The position numbers were made by a program, and so were the translations under genes. From positions 24,272 to 88,271 of the forward strand of contig QOPZ01000002.1 in assembly GCA_003331885.1 (NCBI GenBank): DNA of 64,000 bases. The letters are read 5' to 3'. This DNA comes from Cryomorphaceae bacterium (GTDB taxonomy: Bacteria; Bacteroidota; Bacteroidia; Flavobacteriales; Flavobacteriaceae). How positions within the stretch are numbered: the stretch's first letter is position 1; every line of letters begins with the position of its first letter. The notes under the pieces were generated by a model. The model did not search any database. It was not told the DNA's origin and saw only the letters and a list, made by a program, of their open reading frames with translations. Below, in pieces: positions 41,739-53,031 of the stretch.

Positions 41739-42469
41739 TGAATTCAAATAAAGATTTCTTAATATATGGGAAAAGAGCTGTATACGAAGCGTTAGAAAAT
41801 AATGTTGAAATTGATAAAGTATTTGTTGAGAAAAACAATTCTTTTGTAGAAAATATAAAATCTCGAGTTCATAAAAAGGGTATAAATATTTCCTTCGTTC
41901 CAATTGAAAAACTAAATAGGTTAACTAAAAATAACCACCAAGGAGTGGTCGCAACAATTTCACCAATATCTACTTTAAATATTAATGATCTAGAAAAACT
42001 AATTAATAATAAAAAATCTATTCTATTATTAATTTTGGATGGAATTACAGATACTAAAAACTTTGGAGCAATAGTCAGAAGTGCAGAGTGTTTAGGGGTG
42101 GATGCAATAATAATTTCAAAATCTGGGAGTTCACCTATAAATGGTGAAACAATAAAATCATCTTCTGGCGGTATTTTCAATCTTCCTATTTGTAAAGTTG
42201 ACCATATAAAAGATGCTATTTACTTTCTAAAAGAAAATGATGTCGACATAATTGGAGCTGATGAAAAAGGTCCCAAATCTTTATATGATCATACTTTTGA
42301 ATTAAGAACTGCTTTAATTATGGGATCTGAAGGATCAGGAATTAATAAATCAATACTTAAACTTTGTAATAAATCAATTAACATACCATTGCAAGGAAAA
42401 ATATCATCTTTAAATGTTTCGGTTGCAACTGGAATTATATTAGCGGAAATTAAAAGACAGTTGTTCTAA
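41738..42469 (+). CDS. rlmB: TrmH-family 23S rRNA (guanosine-2'-O-)-methyltransferase
   Basis: LLILDGITDTKNFGAIVRSAECLGVDAIII, IMGSEGSGINKSILKLCNKSINIPLQGKISSLNVSVATGI. Confidence 0.93.
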   Translation: MNSNKDFLIYGKRAVYEALENNVEIDKVFVEKNNSFVENIKSRVHKKGINISFVPIEKLNRLTKNNHQGVVATISPISTLNINDLEKLINNKKSILLLILDGITDTKNFGAIVRSAECLGVDAIIISKSGSSPINGETIKSSSGGIFNLPICKVDHIKDAIYFLKENDVDIIGADEKGPKSLYDHTFELRTALIMGSEGSGINKSILKLCNKSINIPLQGKISSLNVSVATGIILAEIKRQLF

Positions 42470-43146
42470 ATAATATCTTTAATTTTAATAAGGTTATTTA
42501 CAATTATACATTTATCATGTTCTTTTTCACCAAAATTTATATAATGAATAGCATTCATTCCAACAGAGAGTGAGCCTAGTATGTCAGCTTCAAAACTATC
42601 TCCAATCATTAGTGATTCTTTTGCAATAGAATTTGAATCTTTTAATGCATGATTAAAAATTAAAGGATTTGGTTTTTTTACTCCAATACTTTCAGAATCA
42701 TATACAGAGTCAAAAAAAATATCAATTCCAGAATTTTTAAGTTTATTAGCTTGTACGTTTCTAAAGCCATTCGTGATAAGAAATAATCTGTATTTATTCT
42801 TTAAGTATAATAATAATTCGTGAGCTCCATCAATTAAATAATTGAATTTGGGAAGATTTTCGATATAATCATACGATATTTTATTAATTAAATCACTCGA
42901 GACATTAATATTTAATTTTTTAAATACATCATTTAGTCTATTATATCTTAGATATTCTTTAGAAATAACCTCATTTCGATATAAACGCCAATATTTAAGA
43001 TTTATTGGAACATAAACTACCAAAAAAGAATTTAGATCAATGTCTAGATTATATTTTTTAAATAATAATTCAAATGTTAAAGCTGAATTTTTTTCAAAAT
43101 CCCATAAAGTATGATCTAAATCAAAAAATATATTTTTAATTTCCAT
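42466..43146 (-). CDS. HAD-superfamily hydrolase, YjjG-type nucleotidase
   Basis: IFFDLDHTLWDFEKNSALT, LITNGFRNVQANKL, KKPNPLIF, MIGDSFEADILGS; start at MEIKN 43146. Confidence 0.88.
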   Translation of the reverse strand: MEIKNIFFDLDHTLWDFEKNSALTFELLFKKYNLDIDLNSFLVVYVPINLKYWRLYRNEVISKEYLRYNRLNDVFKKLNINVSSDLINKISYDYIENLPKFNYLIDGAHELLLYLKNKYRLFLITNGFRNVQANKLKNSGIDIFFDSVYDSESIGVKKPNPLIFNHALKDSNSIAKESLMIGDSFEADILGSLSVGMNAIHYINFGEKEHDKCIIVNNLIKIKDII

Positions 43147-44503
43147 TTGAAATATGAAATTTAAGTTTTTCAATACTCATGGAGCCAAAATTTCCTGAAC
43201 TCATTAATAATAGACAAGTGTTTTTGTAATCCATTGAAATTAGATAGGTAAATAAATCATTTGAATTATCAATTATGATCAAATTATTAATACCAAATGC
43301 TTTAGAGATTATTTCGTTATTTATAGAATTAGTAGAATCCAATTTTTTATTCTGTTTGTCAATAAACACAATAGGTAAGTCACAGTTATCCAAAGTTCCA
43401 TTGTATTGACTTATGAAGTCTAAATTTAAGCTGCTAAAAGTATGCAATTCATAAACGCAAATAATAAAAGTGTCAGTAAAGGTTTCGCTTACAGCATTAA
43501 CACTAGCAGTTAATTTACTGGGTGAATGGGCAAAATCACGAATTAATAGATTTTTTTTATCATTATAAATTATTTGAAGACGCTTACTAGCACCACTAAA
43601 AGATGAAATTGAATTATAAAAATCGTTATCAAAAACTCCAAGAAGTGAACAAATTTTTCTGGCTCCCTCAAGGTTCGATAGATTATGCTTACCAAAAATT
43701 TGAAGAGGTATATCACCTTCATCAGTATTAATGAAAATTTTGTTATTTAAAATTTTAAAATCAGGTAAATTATAATAAATTTTACGAATAAAACTTTCAT
43801 TCTTAAGTACAATATCTTTCACTATTGTATCTGATTCATTATAAACCAATACACCTCCGTCAACAATAGTATCAATAAAGGAAGAAAACTGTTTAGCATA
43901 AATATCAGGAGATTCAAAAACATTTATATGATCCCAAGATATACCTGAAATTAAAGCAATATTAGCTTTATATTTAAGAAACTTGGGAGATAAATCAATT
44001 GGAGATGAAAGATATTCATCGCCTTCAATAATAATAAATTCATTCTCATCAGAAAGTGAGACTGTATCTTCAAAACCATCAAGCTGAGCACCCAATACAT
44101 AATCAACATTTATGTTATTATTTTTTAAAACATGAAGGATCATAGAAGTAATAGAAGTTTTACCATGACTACCACCAATGACAATTCTTGTTTTATTTTT
44201 AGAAACTTTAAAAATAAAATCAGGATATGAATAAATATCTAATCCTATTTCCTGAGCCTTTAATAATTCAGGATTATCATGTTTGGCATGCATTCCAAGA
44301 ATAACAAAATCAATTTTATTATTGATATTATTAGCATCCCAACCTAAGGAATTTGGAATAAGGTCATGTAATTTTAAATGTGAAAGCGAAGGTTCATATA
44401 GTTTGTCGTCGCTTCCTGTAACATTATAACCAATTTTTTTTAGTGAGATAGCTAAACTATGCATTACGCTACCACCAATTGATATAAAATGTACATTACC
44501 CAT
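43136..44503 (-). CDS. Mur ligase family protein, Mpl-like (UDP-MurNAc:tripeptide ligase)
   Basis: HFISIGGSVMHSLAISLKKIGYNVTGSDD, VIGGSHGKTSITSMI, KHNLSNLEGARKI, RDFAHSPSKL. Confidence 0.85.
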   Translation of the reverse strand: MGNVHFISIGGSVMHSLAISLKKIGYNVTGSDDKLYEPSLSHLKLHDLIPNSLGWDANNINNKIDFVILGMHAKHDNPELLKAQEIGLDIYSYPDFIFKVSKNKTRIVIGGSHGKTSITSMILHVLKNNNINVDYVLGAQLDGFEDTVSLSDENEFIIIEGDEYLSSPIDLSPKFLKYKANIALISGISWDHINVFESPDIYAKQFSSFIDTIVDGGVLVYNESDTIVKDIVLKNESFIRKIYYNLPDFKILNNKIFINTDEGDIPLQIFGKHNLSNLEGARKICSLLGVFDNDFYNSISSFSGASKRLQIIYNDKKNLLIRDFAHSPSKLTASVNAVSETFTDTFIICVYELHTFSSLNLDFISQYNGTLDNCDLPIVFIDKQNKKLDSTNSINNEIISKAFGINNLIIIDNSNDLFTYLISMDYKNTCLLLMSSGNFGSMSIEKLKFHISNGN

Positions 44504-44508
44504 ATGCT

Positions 44509-44973
44509 CTAGTAATTATTGTAAAATATTTCTGATTTTTTACCTTCTTCTTCAGATATTTTATAAATATTTTCAAGAATATATTTTGCCTTTTTATTTC
44601 CGCCTCCAAAAAACCTTGGAACTCTTAAATATATCTCCAGTAATGTACGGTTAATTTGTAAGTCATTCTTTTTAATACCAAATGCATTTTCAAATTGCTT
44701 AATCATCTGTCTAACATACTTAACCTGCTGTAATCTAGGTAAAGACTCAACATACAAACCAAAGGAAACTGCATATTGGTAAACATATTTAAAATTATCT
44801 TGATTAGATATGGTCAGTTTTTCATAATATTTAGATGCTTTTAAAAACTCTTTATTCTTGTACAAAGAGTCAGCTATTTTTTCTATCAATGTTAAATCAT
44901 TATCTTTCACTATCTCAGATTGAGAAAAAATTGAAAGAGAGAATAAAAGGAGAATTAATTTAACTTTTTCCAT
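44509..44973 (-). CDS. small secreted TPR-like hypothetical protein
   Basis: Signal peptide-like start ([15 protein letters not shown]), helical repeat [20 protein letters not shown]; overlaps obgE by 19 nt. Confidence 0.7.
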   Translation of the reverse strand: MEKVKLILLLFSLSIFSQSEIVKDNDLTLIEKIADSLYKNKEFLKASKYYEKLTISNQDNFKYVYQYAVSFGLYVESLPRLQQVKYVRQMIKQFENAFGIKKNDLQINRTLLEIYLRVPRFFGGGNKKAKYILENIYKISEEEGKKSEIFYNNY

Positions 44974-45953
44974 ATCATGTCTTTAAGTTCTGTAATCCCA
45001 CTCATTGTAACAGATGAGATATAATGTAAATCAATGTTTTTGAAATTTGATTTAAACTTATTTTTTATTTTAATAATACCTTTTTCATCTATTAAATCAC
45101 ATTTGGAAATAACTAAAAGCTTTTCTTTATCAATTAATTCTGAATTATATGTTTTTAATTCTTTGATCAATATATCATATGTCTTTTTAATATCCCCAGA
45201 TTCAATAGAAATCAATATAACTAAAATAGAATTTCTTTCAATATGTCGAAGAAAATGATGCCCTAATCCTTTTCCTTTTGAGGCTCCTTCAATTATGCCT
45301 GGAATATCAGATATTACAAATGTATTATAGTCTCTGTGCTTTACAATACCAAGATTAGGCTTTAGGGTAGTAAATTCATAATTAGCAATTTTTGGTTTAG
45401 CATCAGTTAATACACTCAAAAGAGTTGACTTTCCAGAATTAGGTAAACCAACTAATCCTACATCAGCTAATACTTTTAATTCAATTGTCAATTTTTTTTC
45501 AACTCCACTTAATCCTGGTTGAGCATATCTAGGGGTCTGGTTTGTTGAGGACTTAAAATTCCAATTACCTAATCCTCCCTTACCTCCATCAACAACAATT
45601 TTTTTATCTCCATCATTAATTGATTCATAAAGAATTTGATCAGTTTCAGTGTCTTTTACAATTGTTCCAACTGGTACTCTAATAATTACATCTTTACCAT
45701 TTGATCCTGAACTTCTTGATTTACTTCCATCTGCACCATTTTCAGCTTTAAAGTGCTTTTGAAATTTAAAATGAAAAAGTGTCCACAAATTCTTGTCAGA
45801 AACAATAATAACATTCCCTCCCCTACCTCCATTACCACCGTCGGGACCACCTTTAGCAACATACTTTTCCCTTCTTAAATGAGCAGAGCCCTTTCCTCCA
45901 TTTCCTGATCTAACATTTATCTTGACGTAATCAACAAAGTTGTCTTCAGTCAT
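44955..45953 (-). CDS. obgE: GTPase ObgE/CgtA
   Basis: [76 protein letters not shown]. Confidence 0.96.
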   Translation of the reverse strand: MTEDNFVDYVKINVRSGNGGKGSAHLRREKYVAKGGPDGGNGGRGGNVIIVSDKNLWTLFHFKFQKHFKAENGADGSKSRSSGSNGKDVIIRVPVGTIVKDTETDQILYESINDGDKKIVVDGGKGGLGNWNFKSSTNQTPRYAQPGLSGVEKKLTIELKVLADVGLVGLPNSGKSTLLSVLTDAKPKIANYEFTTLKPNLGIVKHRDYNTFVISDIPGIIEGASKGKGLGHHFLRHIERNSILVILISIESGDIKKTYDILIKELKTYNSELIDKEKLLVISKCDLIDEKGIIKIKNKFKSNFKNIDLHYISSVTMSGITELKDMIWKKLN

Positions 45954-46528
45954 GATATTTTTGAATCTATAATTGAAATTAACCTAGTTGTTACATCATT
46001 AAGATCACCAACACCATTTATGGAAATAAATTTTTTCTGGTTTTTATAAAAATCTATTAAAGGTTTAGTTTTTTTATCATATTCCTCTAATCTTTTATTT
46101 ATTTTTTCTTCACTTTTATCATCGCTTCTGCCGCTTGTTTTTCCTCGATTAAGTAATCTTTCTATTAGTTTATTGTTTTCAACATCCAATGCAACAACCA
46201 TATCAATATTTAATTCCATACTTTTTAATAAATCATCTAATGATTCGGCTTGAATTATTGTTCTAGGAAATCCATCAAATATAAATCCATTACATGGCAT
46301 AAAACTTTTAATTTCTTCTTTTAACATAGATATAGTTATTTCATCTGGAACCAATTCACCTTTACTCATAAACTGAACAGCAACTTTACCCAAATCTGTA
46401 CCTTGTGATGTGTTTTTTCTAAACACATCCCCAGTTGAAATATGAACTAGATTGTAATTGTCTTTAATCAGAGATGCTTGTGTTCCTTTTCCAGACCCTG
46501 GCTTACCAAAAATGATAATATTTAACAT
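45950..46528 (-). CDS. adk: adenylate kinase
   Basis: [44 protein letters not shown]; start 46528. Confidence 0.95.
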   Translation of the reverse strand: MLNIIIFGKPGSGKGTQASLIKDNYNLVHISTGDVFRKNTSQGTDLGKVAVQFMSKGELVPDEITISMLKEEIKSFMPCNGFIFDGFPRTIIQAESLDDLLKSMELNIDMVVALDVENNKLIERLLNRGKTSGRSDDKSEEKINKRLEEYDKKTKPLIDFYKNQKKFISINGVGDLNDVTTRLISIIDSKIS

Positions 46529-46543
46529 AAAAGTAATTTTAAA

Positions 46544-46551
46544 CAAATATA
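46544..46551 (-). promoter_or_regulatory. candidate -7 element (TATATTTG) of adk
   Basis: Perfect TAnnTTTG on minus strand, 15 nt before ATG 46528; no properly spaced -33 TTG seen. Confidence 0.45.
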
Positions 46552-46600
46552 CCTAATTACAGTACAAATTTTAAATTATAAAATTGAATATAATTTAATG

Positions 46601-46608
46601 TATTTTTG
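46601..46608 (+). promoter_or_regulatory. candidate -7 element (TATTTTTG) of purK
   Basis: Perfect TAnnTTTG only 5 nt before the ATG at 46614. Confidence 0.45.
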
Positions 46609-46613
46609 CAATC

Positions 46614-47765
46614 ATGGATTCAAAATTATTTGGCAAAAAACTAGGAATTCTTGGTGGTGGACAGCTTGGAAAAATGCTTTTAGCTGAATGCAATAAAATG
46701 GGTATTTATACAAGTGTTTTAGACCCTAGTCCAGATTCTCCATGCAAAAATTTAGCAAATAAATTCTTTTGTGGTGATTTTAAAGACTACAATACAGTAT
46801 TAGACTTTAGCAATGATTGTGATATAATTACATTTGAGATTGAGCATGTCAATGTCGAGGCTTTAGAATTTCTTGAAAACAATGGCAAGAAGGTATATCC
46901 TAAATCTAAAACCCTTAAAATAATTCAAGATAAAAATGAACAAAAATGCTTTTTTAAAAAAAATAATATCCCAACTGCTGATTTTAAATTTTTTTCAAAT
47001 ATTTCTGATTTTAAATCAGATTTAGAAAAAGATCAAATTAAATTTCCCTGTATTTGGAAAAAAACAAAGTTTGGATATGATGGTTTTGGAGTCAAGATTC
47101 TAAATTCAATTGATGATGTGAATGATTTACCTGAAACTGAAATGATTATAGAGGATTTAGTTCAATTTGAAAAAGAATTAAGTGTAATAGTTTCCCGAAA
47201 TGTGTCTGGAGAAATCAAAAGCTTTGAAACAGTTGAAATGGAATTTAACTCCAATTCAAACCAAGTTGAATTCGTAATTAGTCCAGCTAAAATATCCCAA
47301 AAAATAAATAATTATGCTAAAGAATTAGCTGTCAAAATCTCAGAATCTCTTGATTGTGTTGGATTATTAGCCGTTGAAATGTTTTTAATAGGAGATAAAA
47401 TATTAGTTAATGAAGTAGCTCCAAGACCACATAATAGTGGACATTTTTCTATTGAAGCTTGCAAAAGCTCTCAATTTCAACAACATATAAGATCAATTTT
47501 TAATTTAAAACCTGGAGAAACAAAACATAAAGGAACTTCAATTATGTTAAATTTAGTAGGCGAAGAAAATTATTTTGGAAAAGTATATTATGAAAATTTA
47601 GATAAAGTTTTTAGTTATGATTCAGCAAATCTGCACATATATGGAAAAAAAGAAACTAGACCAAACAGAAAAATGGGGCACATAACAATTATTTGTGATA
47701 AATTTGAGGATGCATATAAAAATGCTAAATTTTTAAAAGAAAATATTAAAGTTAAAAGCAAGTAA
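46614..47765 (+). CDS. purK: N5-carboxyaminoimidazole ribonucleotide synthase
   Basis: KKLGILGGGQLGKMLLAECNKMG, NEVAPRPHNSGHFSIEAC, KMGHITI. Confidence 0.95.
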   Translation: MDSKLFGKKLGILGGGQLGKMLLAECNKMGIYTSVLDPSPDSPCKNLANKFFCGDFKDYNTVLDFSNDCDIITFEIEHVNVEALEFLENNGKKVYPKSKTLKIIQDKNEQKCFFKKNNIPTADFKFFSNISDFKSDLEKDQIKFPCIWKKTKFGYDGFGVKILNSIDDVNDLPETEMIIEDLVQFEKELSVIVSRNVSGEIKSFETVEMEFNSNSNQVEFVISPAKISQKINNYAKELAVKISESLDCVGLLAVEMFLIGDKILVNEVAPRPHNSGHFSIEACKSSQFQQHIRSIFNLKPGETKHKGTSIMLNLVGEENYFGKVYYENLDKVFSYDSANLHIYGKKETRPNRKMGHITIICDKFEDAYKNAKFLKENIKVKSK

Positions 47766-48245
47766 ATGTCAAAAGTTGGTATTATAATGGGAAGCAAGTC
47801 AGACTATCCTATAATGAAGGAAGCTGAGAATATTTTAAAGGATTTTAAAATAGATTATGAAATTGATATTGTTTCAGCACACAGAACACCAGAAAAAATG
47901 ATGGAATATAGTAAGAATGCTCATAAAAATGGTATTTCAGTTATAATTGCAGGAGCTGGTGGAGCTGCTCACTTACCAGGTATGGTTGCATCAAATACAC
48001 CATTACCAGTTATAGGTGTTCCAGTTAAGTCTAGAAATTCAATTGATGGCTGGGATTCAATATTATCAATTCTTCAAATGCCAGGTGGAGTCCCTGTTGC
48101 AACAGTCGCTTTAGATGGAGCAAAAAATGCAGGAATCTTAGCTGTTGAAATTTTAGGAGCTAGTAACCCTAAAATTTTACAAAAGATTATTGATTATAAA
48201 AAACAACTTGAAAACAACGTAAAATCTTCATCTTTAAAAGATTAA
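47766..48245 (+). CDS. purE: N5-CAIR mutase
   Basis: VGIIMGSKSDYPIMKEA, SAHRTPEKM, IIAGAGGAAHLPGMVAS; starts immediately after purK stop. Confidence 0.96.
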   Translation: MSKVGIIMGSKSDYPIMKEAENILKDFKIDYEIDIVSAHRTPEKMMEYSKNAHKNGISVIIAGAGGAAHLPGMVASNTPLPVIGVPVKSRNSIDGWDSILSILQMPGGVPVATVALDGAKNAGILAVEILGASNPKILQKIIDYKKQLENNVKSSSLKD

Positions 48246-48344
48246 TCTTAGCAATTAAATTTATTAATTCACATTGTCAATAAAGAAGTTAAAAACTTTA
48301 TTAAAAGTGCACGGTTTTTGACATTTATATTGAAGATTAATATT

Positions 48345-48352
48345 TAATTTTG
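48345..48352 (+). promoter_or_regulatory. candidate -7 element (TAATTTTG) of gcvP
   Basis: Perfect TAnnTTTG 11 nt before ATG 48364; upstream TTTG at 48317 with a long (24 nt) spacer. Confidence 0.45.
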
Positions 48353-48363
48353 AATTCAAATTA

Positions 48364-51207
48364 ATGAGAACATTTTCTGACAGACATATCGGTATTTCTG
48401 AAGCTGATGAAAAATCAATGAAAGATTTTTTGGGAGTTGAATCCTTGGAGCAATTAATTCAAGAAACTATTCCTGATGAAATTAGAACAAAAGAGAAATT
48501 AAAACTTGATGATGCCATCTCCGAATCCCAATACTCAACTCACATATATCAGCTTTCACAAAAAAATAGATATTTTAAAAACTATATAGGATTAGGATAT
48601 AATGAAGCAATCCTTCCACCTGTTATTCAAAGAAATATTTTGGAAAATCCTGGTTGGTATACAGCATATACCCCTTATCAGGCTGAGGTTGCTCAGGGTA
48701 GATTAGAGGCGTTGTTAAATTATCAAACTGTAATTTGTGATTTGACTGGGATGGAACTTTCTAATGCATCTCTATTAGATGAAGGTACATCTGCCGCTGA
48801 AGCAATGACAATGTTATTTGGATGTAGATCAAGAGATCAAATCAAAAATGGAGCTAACAAATTTTTGATTTGCAGTGATGTTTTTGACCAAACAATAAGC
48901 GTGCTTGAAACAAGAGCTGAACCACTTGGAATTAAAATTGAAATTGTTGATTATGATTCAATCAAAATAGATGAAAATATTTTTGGATGTATTGTTCAAT
49001 ATATTGGAAAAACAGGAAAAATAAATAACCTTGAAAATATTTCAAAAAAAATTAAGGAATCCAATTGTAAATTAATTATTGCTGCAGATTTAATGGCATT
49101 AAACTTATTGAAAGAACCTGCATCATTCAATTGTGATGTTGTTGTTGGTACATCACAAAGATTTGGGATTCCACTTGGATATGGAGGGCCTCATGCAGGA
49201 TATTTTGCTACCAAAAAAGATTACAAAAGACATATTCCGGGAAGGATAATTGGTGTATCAAAAGATAGAAATGGTAACAGAGCTCTAAGAATGGCTTTAC
49301 AGACTCGTGAGCAACACATAAAAAGAGAAAGAGCCACATCAAACATTTGTACTGCACAAGTTTTACTAGCTGTTATGGCAGGTATGTATGCTGTTTATCA
49401 TGGTAAAAATGGATTAATTGAAATTGGTGAAAAAATTAATAGCCTTACTAAATTACTTGATGAAAAACTCAAATCATTAGGTTTAATTCAAGTGAATGAT
49501 ATTTATTTTGATACTTTACATTTTAAATATCCAACTAAAAGAGTAAAGGAGATTGCTATCGAAAATAAACTAAATTTTAATTACATAAATAATGATGAGT
49601 TTTCAATATCTATAAATGAAGCTACAGAAATTGAAGATGTTAATAAAATCATTCGAGTTTTTTCTGAAATAACCGGTAAAAAAATAGATTTTAATATTTC
49701 AAAAATCAATTTTAAATCCATACCTGAAATACTTAGTCGTCAATCCAGTTTTCTAGATGAAAAAGTTTTTAGCTCATACCATTCTGAAACTTCCATGATG
49801 AGATATATTAAATCATTAGAAAGAAAAGACCTTGCATTAAATCATTCCATGATTGCTTTAGGATCCTGTACTATGAAACTAAATGCTGCTGCTGAAATGT
49901 TACCACTAAGTTCTGCGCGTTGGAATAATATACATCCTTTTGCCCCTAGTAATCAAGTTGAGGGATACAATATAATGTTGAATAAACTTGAACAACAATT
50001 AAATGAAATAACTGGTTTTAGTGGTACATCTTTGCAGCCAAATTCAGGTGCGCAAGGAGAATATGCTGGTTTAATGGTTATTAGGTCCTACTTTAAAAGC
50101 ATAAATCAAACTAATAGAAATATTTGTATTATTCCAGCGTCAGCTCATGGTACTAACCCTGCTTCTGCTGTAATGGCAGGAATGAAAGTTGTTGTAGTTG
50201 GAACTGATAAGTTTGGAAATATTGATGAAGTGGACTTAGAACAGAAAGCTAAAGAACATAGTGAAAATCTAGCTGCTTTAATGATTACTTACCCATCTAC
50301 TCACGGAGTTTTTGAGTCTTCAATAAAAAGAATTACCCAAACAATACATGATAATGGAGGTCAAGTTTACATGGATGGAGCTAATATGAATGCTCAAGTT
50401 GGTTTGACTAACCCATACTCAATTGGTGCTGATGTGTGTCATTTAAACTTACACAAAACTTTTTCTATACCCCACGGAGGCGGCGGCCCAGGTGTTGGCC
50501 CGATATGTGTAGCTAAACATTTAGTAGACTTTCTACCCCAAACAGATAGAAATATTAAAAAAGAAAATGGAGTTAAAGCTATTTCAGCAGCCCCATGGGG
50601 GTCTGCAATGGCATGTCTTATATCTTATGGTTACATATCTATGATGGGGCCAGATGGGCTAAAAAAAGCTACGGAAATAGCTATTTTAAATGCTAATTAC
50701 ATTAAAAAAAGAATAGAAAAAGATTTTAAAATACTATATCAGGGAGAAAATGGAAGATCTGCTCATGAATTAATTATTGATTGTAGAGATTTTAAAGAGG
50801 AATACGGAATTGATGTTATGGATATTGCTAAAAGACTCATAGATTATGGATTTCATGCACCAACTGTGTCATTCCCTGTTGCAGGAACAATGATGATTGA
50901 ACCAACAGAGAGTGAAAATTTAGAAGAAATTGATAGATTTTGTAATGCTTTAATTTCGATCAAAAGTGAGATTTTAGGTTGCTCAAAAGATGATGATTCT
51001 AACTTATTAAAAAACTCTCCTCATACTCAAAACACACTAACAAGTGATATATGGGAGTTTAAATATTCAAGAGTACAAGCTGCTTATCCAATTTCTTATT
51101 TAAAAGAAAATAAATTTTGGCCATCGGTTACAAGAATTGACGAAGCTTTTGGTGATAGAAATCTAATTTGTACTTGTGCTCCAATAGAAGATTATATTGA
51201 ATCCTAA
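48364..51207 (+). CDS. gcvP: aminomethyl-transferring glycine dehydrogenase (P-protein, fused)
   Basis: [42 protein letters not shown], full-length 947 aa. Confidence 0.97.
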   Translation: MRTFSDRHIGISEADEKSMKDFLGVESLEQLIQETIPDEIRTKEKLKLDDAISESQYSTHIYQLSQKNRYFKNYIGLGYNEAILPPVIQRNILENPGWYTAYTPYQAEVAQGRLEALLNYQTVICDLTGMELSNASLLDEGTSAAEAMTMLFGCRSRDQIKNGANKFLICSDVFDQTISVLETRAEPLGIKIEIVDYDSIKIDENIFGCIVQYIGKTGKINNLENISKKIKESNCKLIIAADLMALNLLKEPASFNCDVVVGTSQRFGIPLGYGGPHAGYFATKKDYKRHIPGRIIGVSKDRNGNRALRMALQTREQHIKRERATSNICTAQVLLAVMAGMYAVYHGKNGLIEIGEKINSLTKLLDEKLKSLGLIQVNDIYFDTLHFKYPTKRVKEIAIENKLNFNYINNDEFSISINEATEIEDVNKIIRVFSEITGKKIDFNISKINFKSIPEILSRQSSFLDEKVFSSYHSETSMMRYIKSLERKDLALNHSMIALGSCTMKLNAAAEMLPLSSARWNNIHPFAPSNQVEGYNIMLNKLEQQLNEITGFSGTSLQPNSGAQGEYAGLMVIRSYFKSINQTNRNICIIPASAHGTNPASAVMAGMKVVVVGTDKFGNIDEVDLEQKAKEHSENLAALMITYPSTHGVFESSIKRITQTIHDNGGQVYMDGANMNAQVGLTNPYSIGADVCHLNLHKTFSIPHGGGGPGVGPICVAKHLVDFLPQTDRNIKKENGVKAISAAPWGSAMACLISYGYISMMGPDGLKKATEIAILNANYIKKRIEKDFKILYQGENGRSAHELIIDCRDFKEEYGIDVMDIAKRLIDYGFHAPTVSFPVAGTMMIEPTESENLEEIDRFCNALISIKSEILGCSKDDDSNLLKNSPHTQNTLTSDIWEFKYSRVQAAYPISYLKENKFWPSVTRIDEAFGDRNLICTCAPIEDYIES

Positions 51208-51215
51208 TTAATTGC

Positions 51216-51223
51216 TATTTTTG
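51216..51223 (+). promoter_or_regulatory. candidate -7 element (TATTTTTG) of the KASIII-mlaEF operon
   Basis: Perfect TAnnTTTG 14 nt before ATG 51238. Confidence 0.45.
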
Positions 51224-51237
51224 AACAAAATATTAAT

Positions 51238-52296
51238 ATGCCGATACATATAACCGGTACAGGTTCATTTATTCCAGAAAATAAAGTTGATAATAATTCA
51301 TTTTTAAATAAAGAGTTTTTTGATAAAGACGGGAATCCTTATCCAAACTCAAATCAAGAAATTATTGAAAAGTTTGAAGCTATAACAGGAATTAAAGAAA
51401 GAAGGTATGCGGATAAAGAACATACTAATTCAGATCTAGCAGCTTTTGCAGCAGCAGAAGCTATTAAGGATGCTAAAATTGATAAAGAGTCTATTGACTA
51501 CATAATTGTAGCTCATAATTTTGGAAATATTGAGTATGGAACAAATCAATATATTTCTCTCCCATCAGTAGCTACATTAGTAAAGCATAAATTAGAAATT
51601 TCAAATGAAAATTGTGTTGCATATGATTTAATTTTTGGTTGCCCTGGTTGGATTGAAGGTGTCATCCAAGCAAAATCATTTATAATTTCAAAAATGGCTA
51701 AAAGATGTTTAGTTATTGGGGCTGATACTTTATCTAGAACTATTGATAAATCTGATAGAGATTCAATGATTTTTGCCGATGGAGCAGGTGCTTCAATAAT
51801 TGAAGAAAAAAATAATTTAGGTGGTATTTTATCTCATAAAACTATCACCATAGCTGGTAAAGAAGCTTTATACCTATTTTGTAAAGAATCTTATAGTCCT
51901 CAAAATAAAGAAAACATAAAGCATATAAAAATGAATGGCAGAAAAGTTTATGAATTTGCTATTTCTAATATTCCTGGTGCTTTAAAAGCATGTTTAGAGG
52001 AAAGTGGAAAATCGATTGATGATGTAAAAAAAATATTCTTACATCAAGCAAATGAAAAACTTGATGAAGCTGTTCTTAAATATTTTTATAAACAATACGA
52101 TAAGGAAATTCCTAAAAATATAATGCCAATCAGTGTTGATGTTTATGGAAATTCCTCAGTTGCAACAATACCAACGCTTTATGATATTGTATTAAAAACT
52201 AATTTTAAAGATCATAAACTAAAAAAAGGTGATGTCATTTTATTTGCTAGTGTTGGAGCTGGAATGAATATAAATGCTATAACTTATCAATTATAA
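51238..52296 (+). CDS. 3-oxoacyl-ACP synthase III (KASIII) family protein
   Basis: Catalytic Cys context AYDLIFGCPGWIEGVI, FLHQANEKLDEAV (His) and GNSSVATIP (Asn) triad. Confidence 0.9.
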   Translation: MPIHITGTGSFIPENKVDNNSFLNKEFFDKDGNPYPNSNQEIIEKFEAITGIKERRYADKEHTNSDLAAFAAAEAIKDAKIDKESIDYIIVAHNFGNIEYGTNQYISLPSVATLVKHKLEISNENCVAYDLIFGCPGWIEGVIQAKSFIISKMAKRCLVIGADTLSRTIDKSDRDSMIFADGAGASIIEEKNNLGGILSHKTITIAGKEALYLFCKESYSPQNKENIKHIKMNGRKVYEFAISNIPGALKACLEESGKSIDDVKKIFLHQANEKLDEAVLKYFYKQYDKEIPKNIMPISVDVYGNSSVATIPTLYDIVLKTNFKDHKLKKGDVILFASVGAGMNINAITYQL

Positions 52297-53031
52297 ATGG
52301 GAATTTTACATGACATTGGAAAGTATTTTTTAATGATTAAACTTTCTTTTAGTAAGACGTGTAAAAGAGAAGTTTTATATAAGCAAGTTTTTAAAGAGAT
52401 CAATGATTTAATTCTTGATTCCATTCAAATTGTTTCAATATTATCTTTTTTCATAGGAGGTGTTGTTTCAATTCAAATGGCATTAAATTTAGAAAATCCT
52501 CTTCTTTCAAAAACACTAATTGGATATGCCACAAGACAGTCTGTTATTCTCGAATTTGCTCCAACATTCATATCAATAATCATGGCAGGAAAAGTTGGGT
52601 CTTACATTACTTCTAGTATTGGTACTATGAGGGTAACTGAACAGATAGATGCTTTAGAGGTAATGGGTATTAATTCTCTTAACTATCTTGTTTTTCCAAA
52701 AGTTATAGCAATGTTACTTTATCCTTTCATAATAACAATTGCTATGTTTTTAGGTATTATTGGTGGGCTATTAGCTATGACTTTAACAGGTGTGCCAAGT
52801 GAATCATATATTCAAGGAATACAAATGGATTTTGAATCATACCACATTACATACTCTTACATAAAAACATTAGTTTTTGCGTTTGTATTAGCAACAGTAC
52901 CATCATACCATGGATATTATATGAAAGGTGGTGCATTAGATGTTGGTAAAGCCAGTACTAAGTCATTTTATTGGACTTCAATTATTATAATCATTTTAAA
53001 CTATATAGTTACTCAACTTTTACTTGCATAA
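52297..53031 (+). CDS. MlaE-family ABC transporter permease (lipid transport)
   Basis: GGVVSIQMAL, MAGKVGSYITSSIGTMRVTEQIDALEVMGINSLNYLVFPK. Confidence 0.92.
   Translation: MGILHDIGKYFLMIKLSFSKTCKREVLYKQVFKEINDLILDSIQIVSILSFFIGGVVSIQMALNLENPLLSKTLIGYATRQSVILEFAPTFISIIMAGKVGSYITSSIGTMRVTEQIDALEVMGINSLNYLVFPKVIAMLLYPFIITIAMFLGIIGGLLAMTLTGVPSESYIQGIQMDFESYHITYSYIKTLVFAFVLATVPSYHGYYMKGGALDVGKASTKSFYWTSIIIIILNYIVTQLLLA

Noticed and set aside
48246-48363. Possible glycine riboswitch or tRNA upstream of gcvP, and AAGTTAAAAACTT hairpin after purE
   Set aside because: The region is too short and AT-rich for a tandem glycine riboswitch, with no recognisable tRNA arms. The hairpin stem is only 5 A/T-rich bp.
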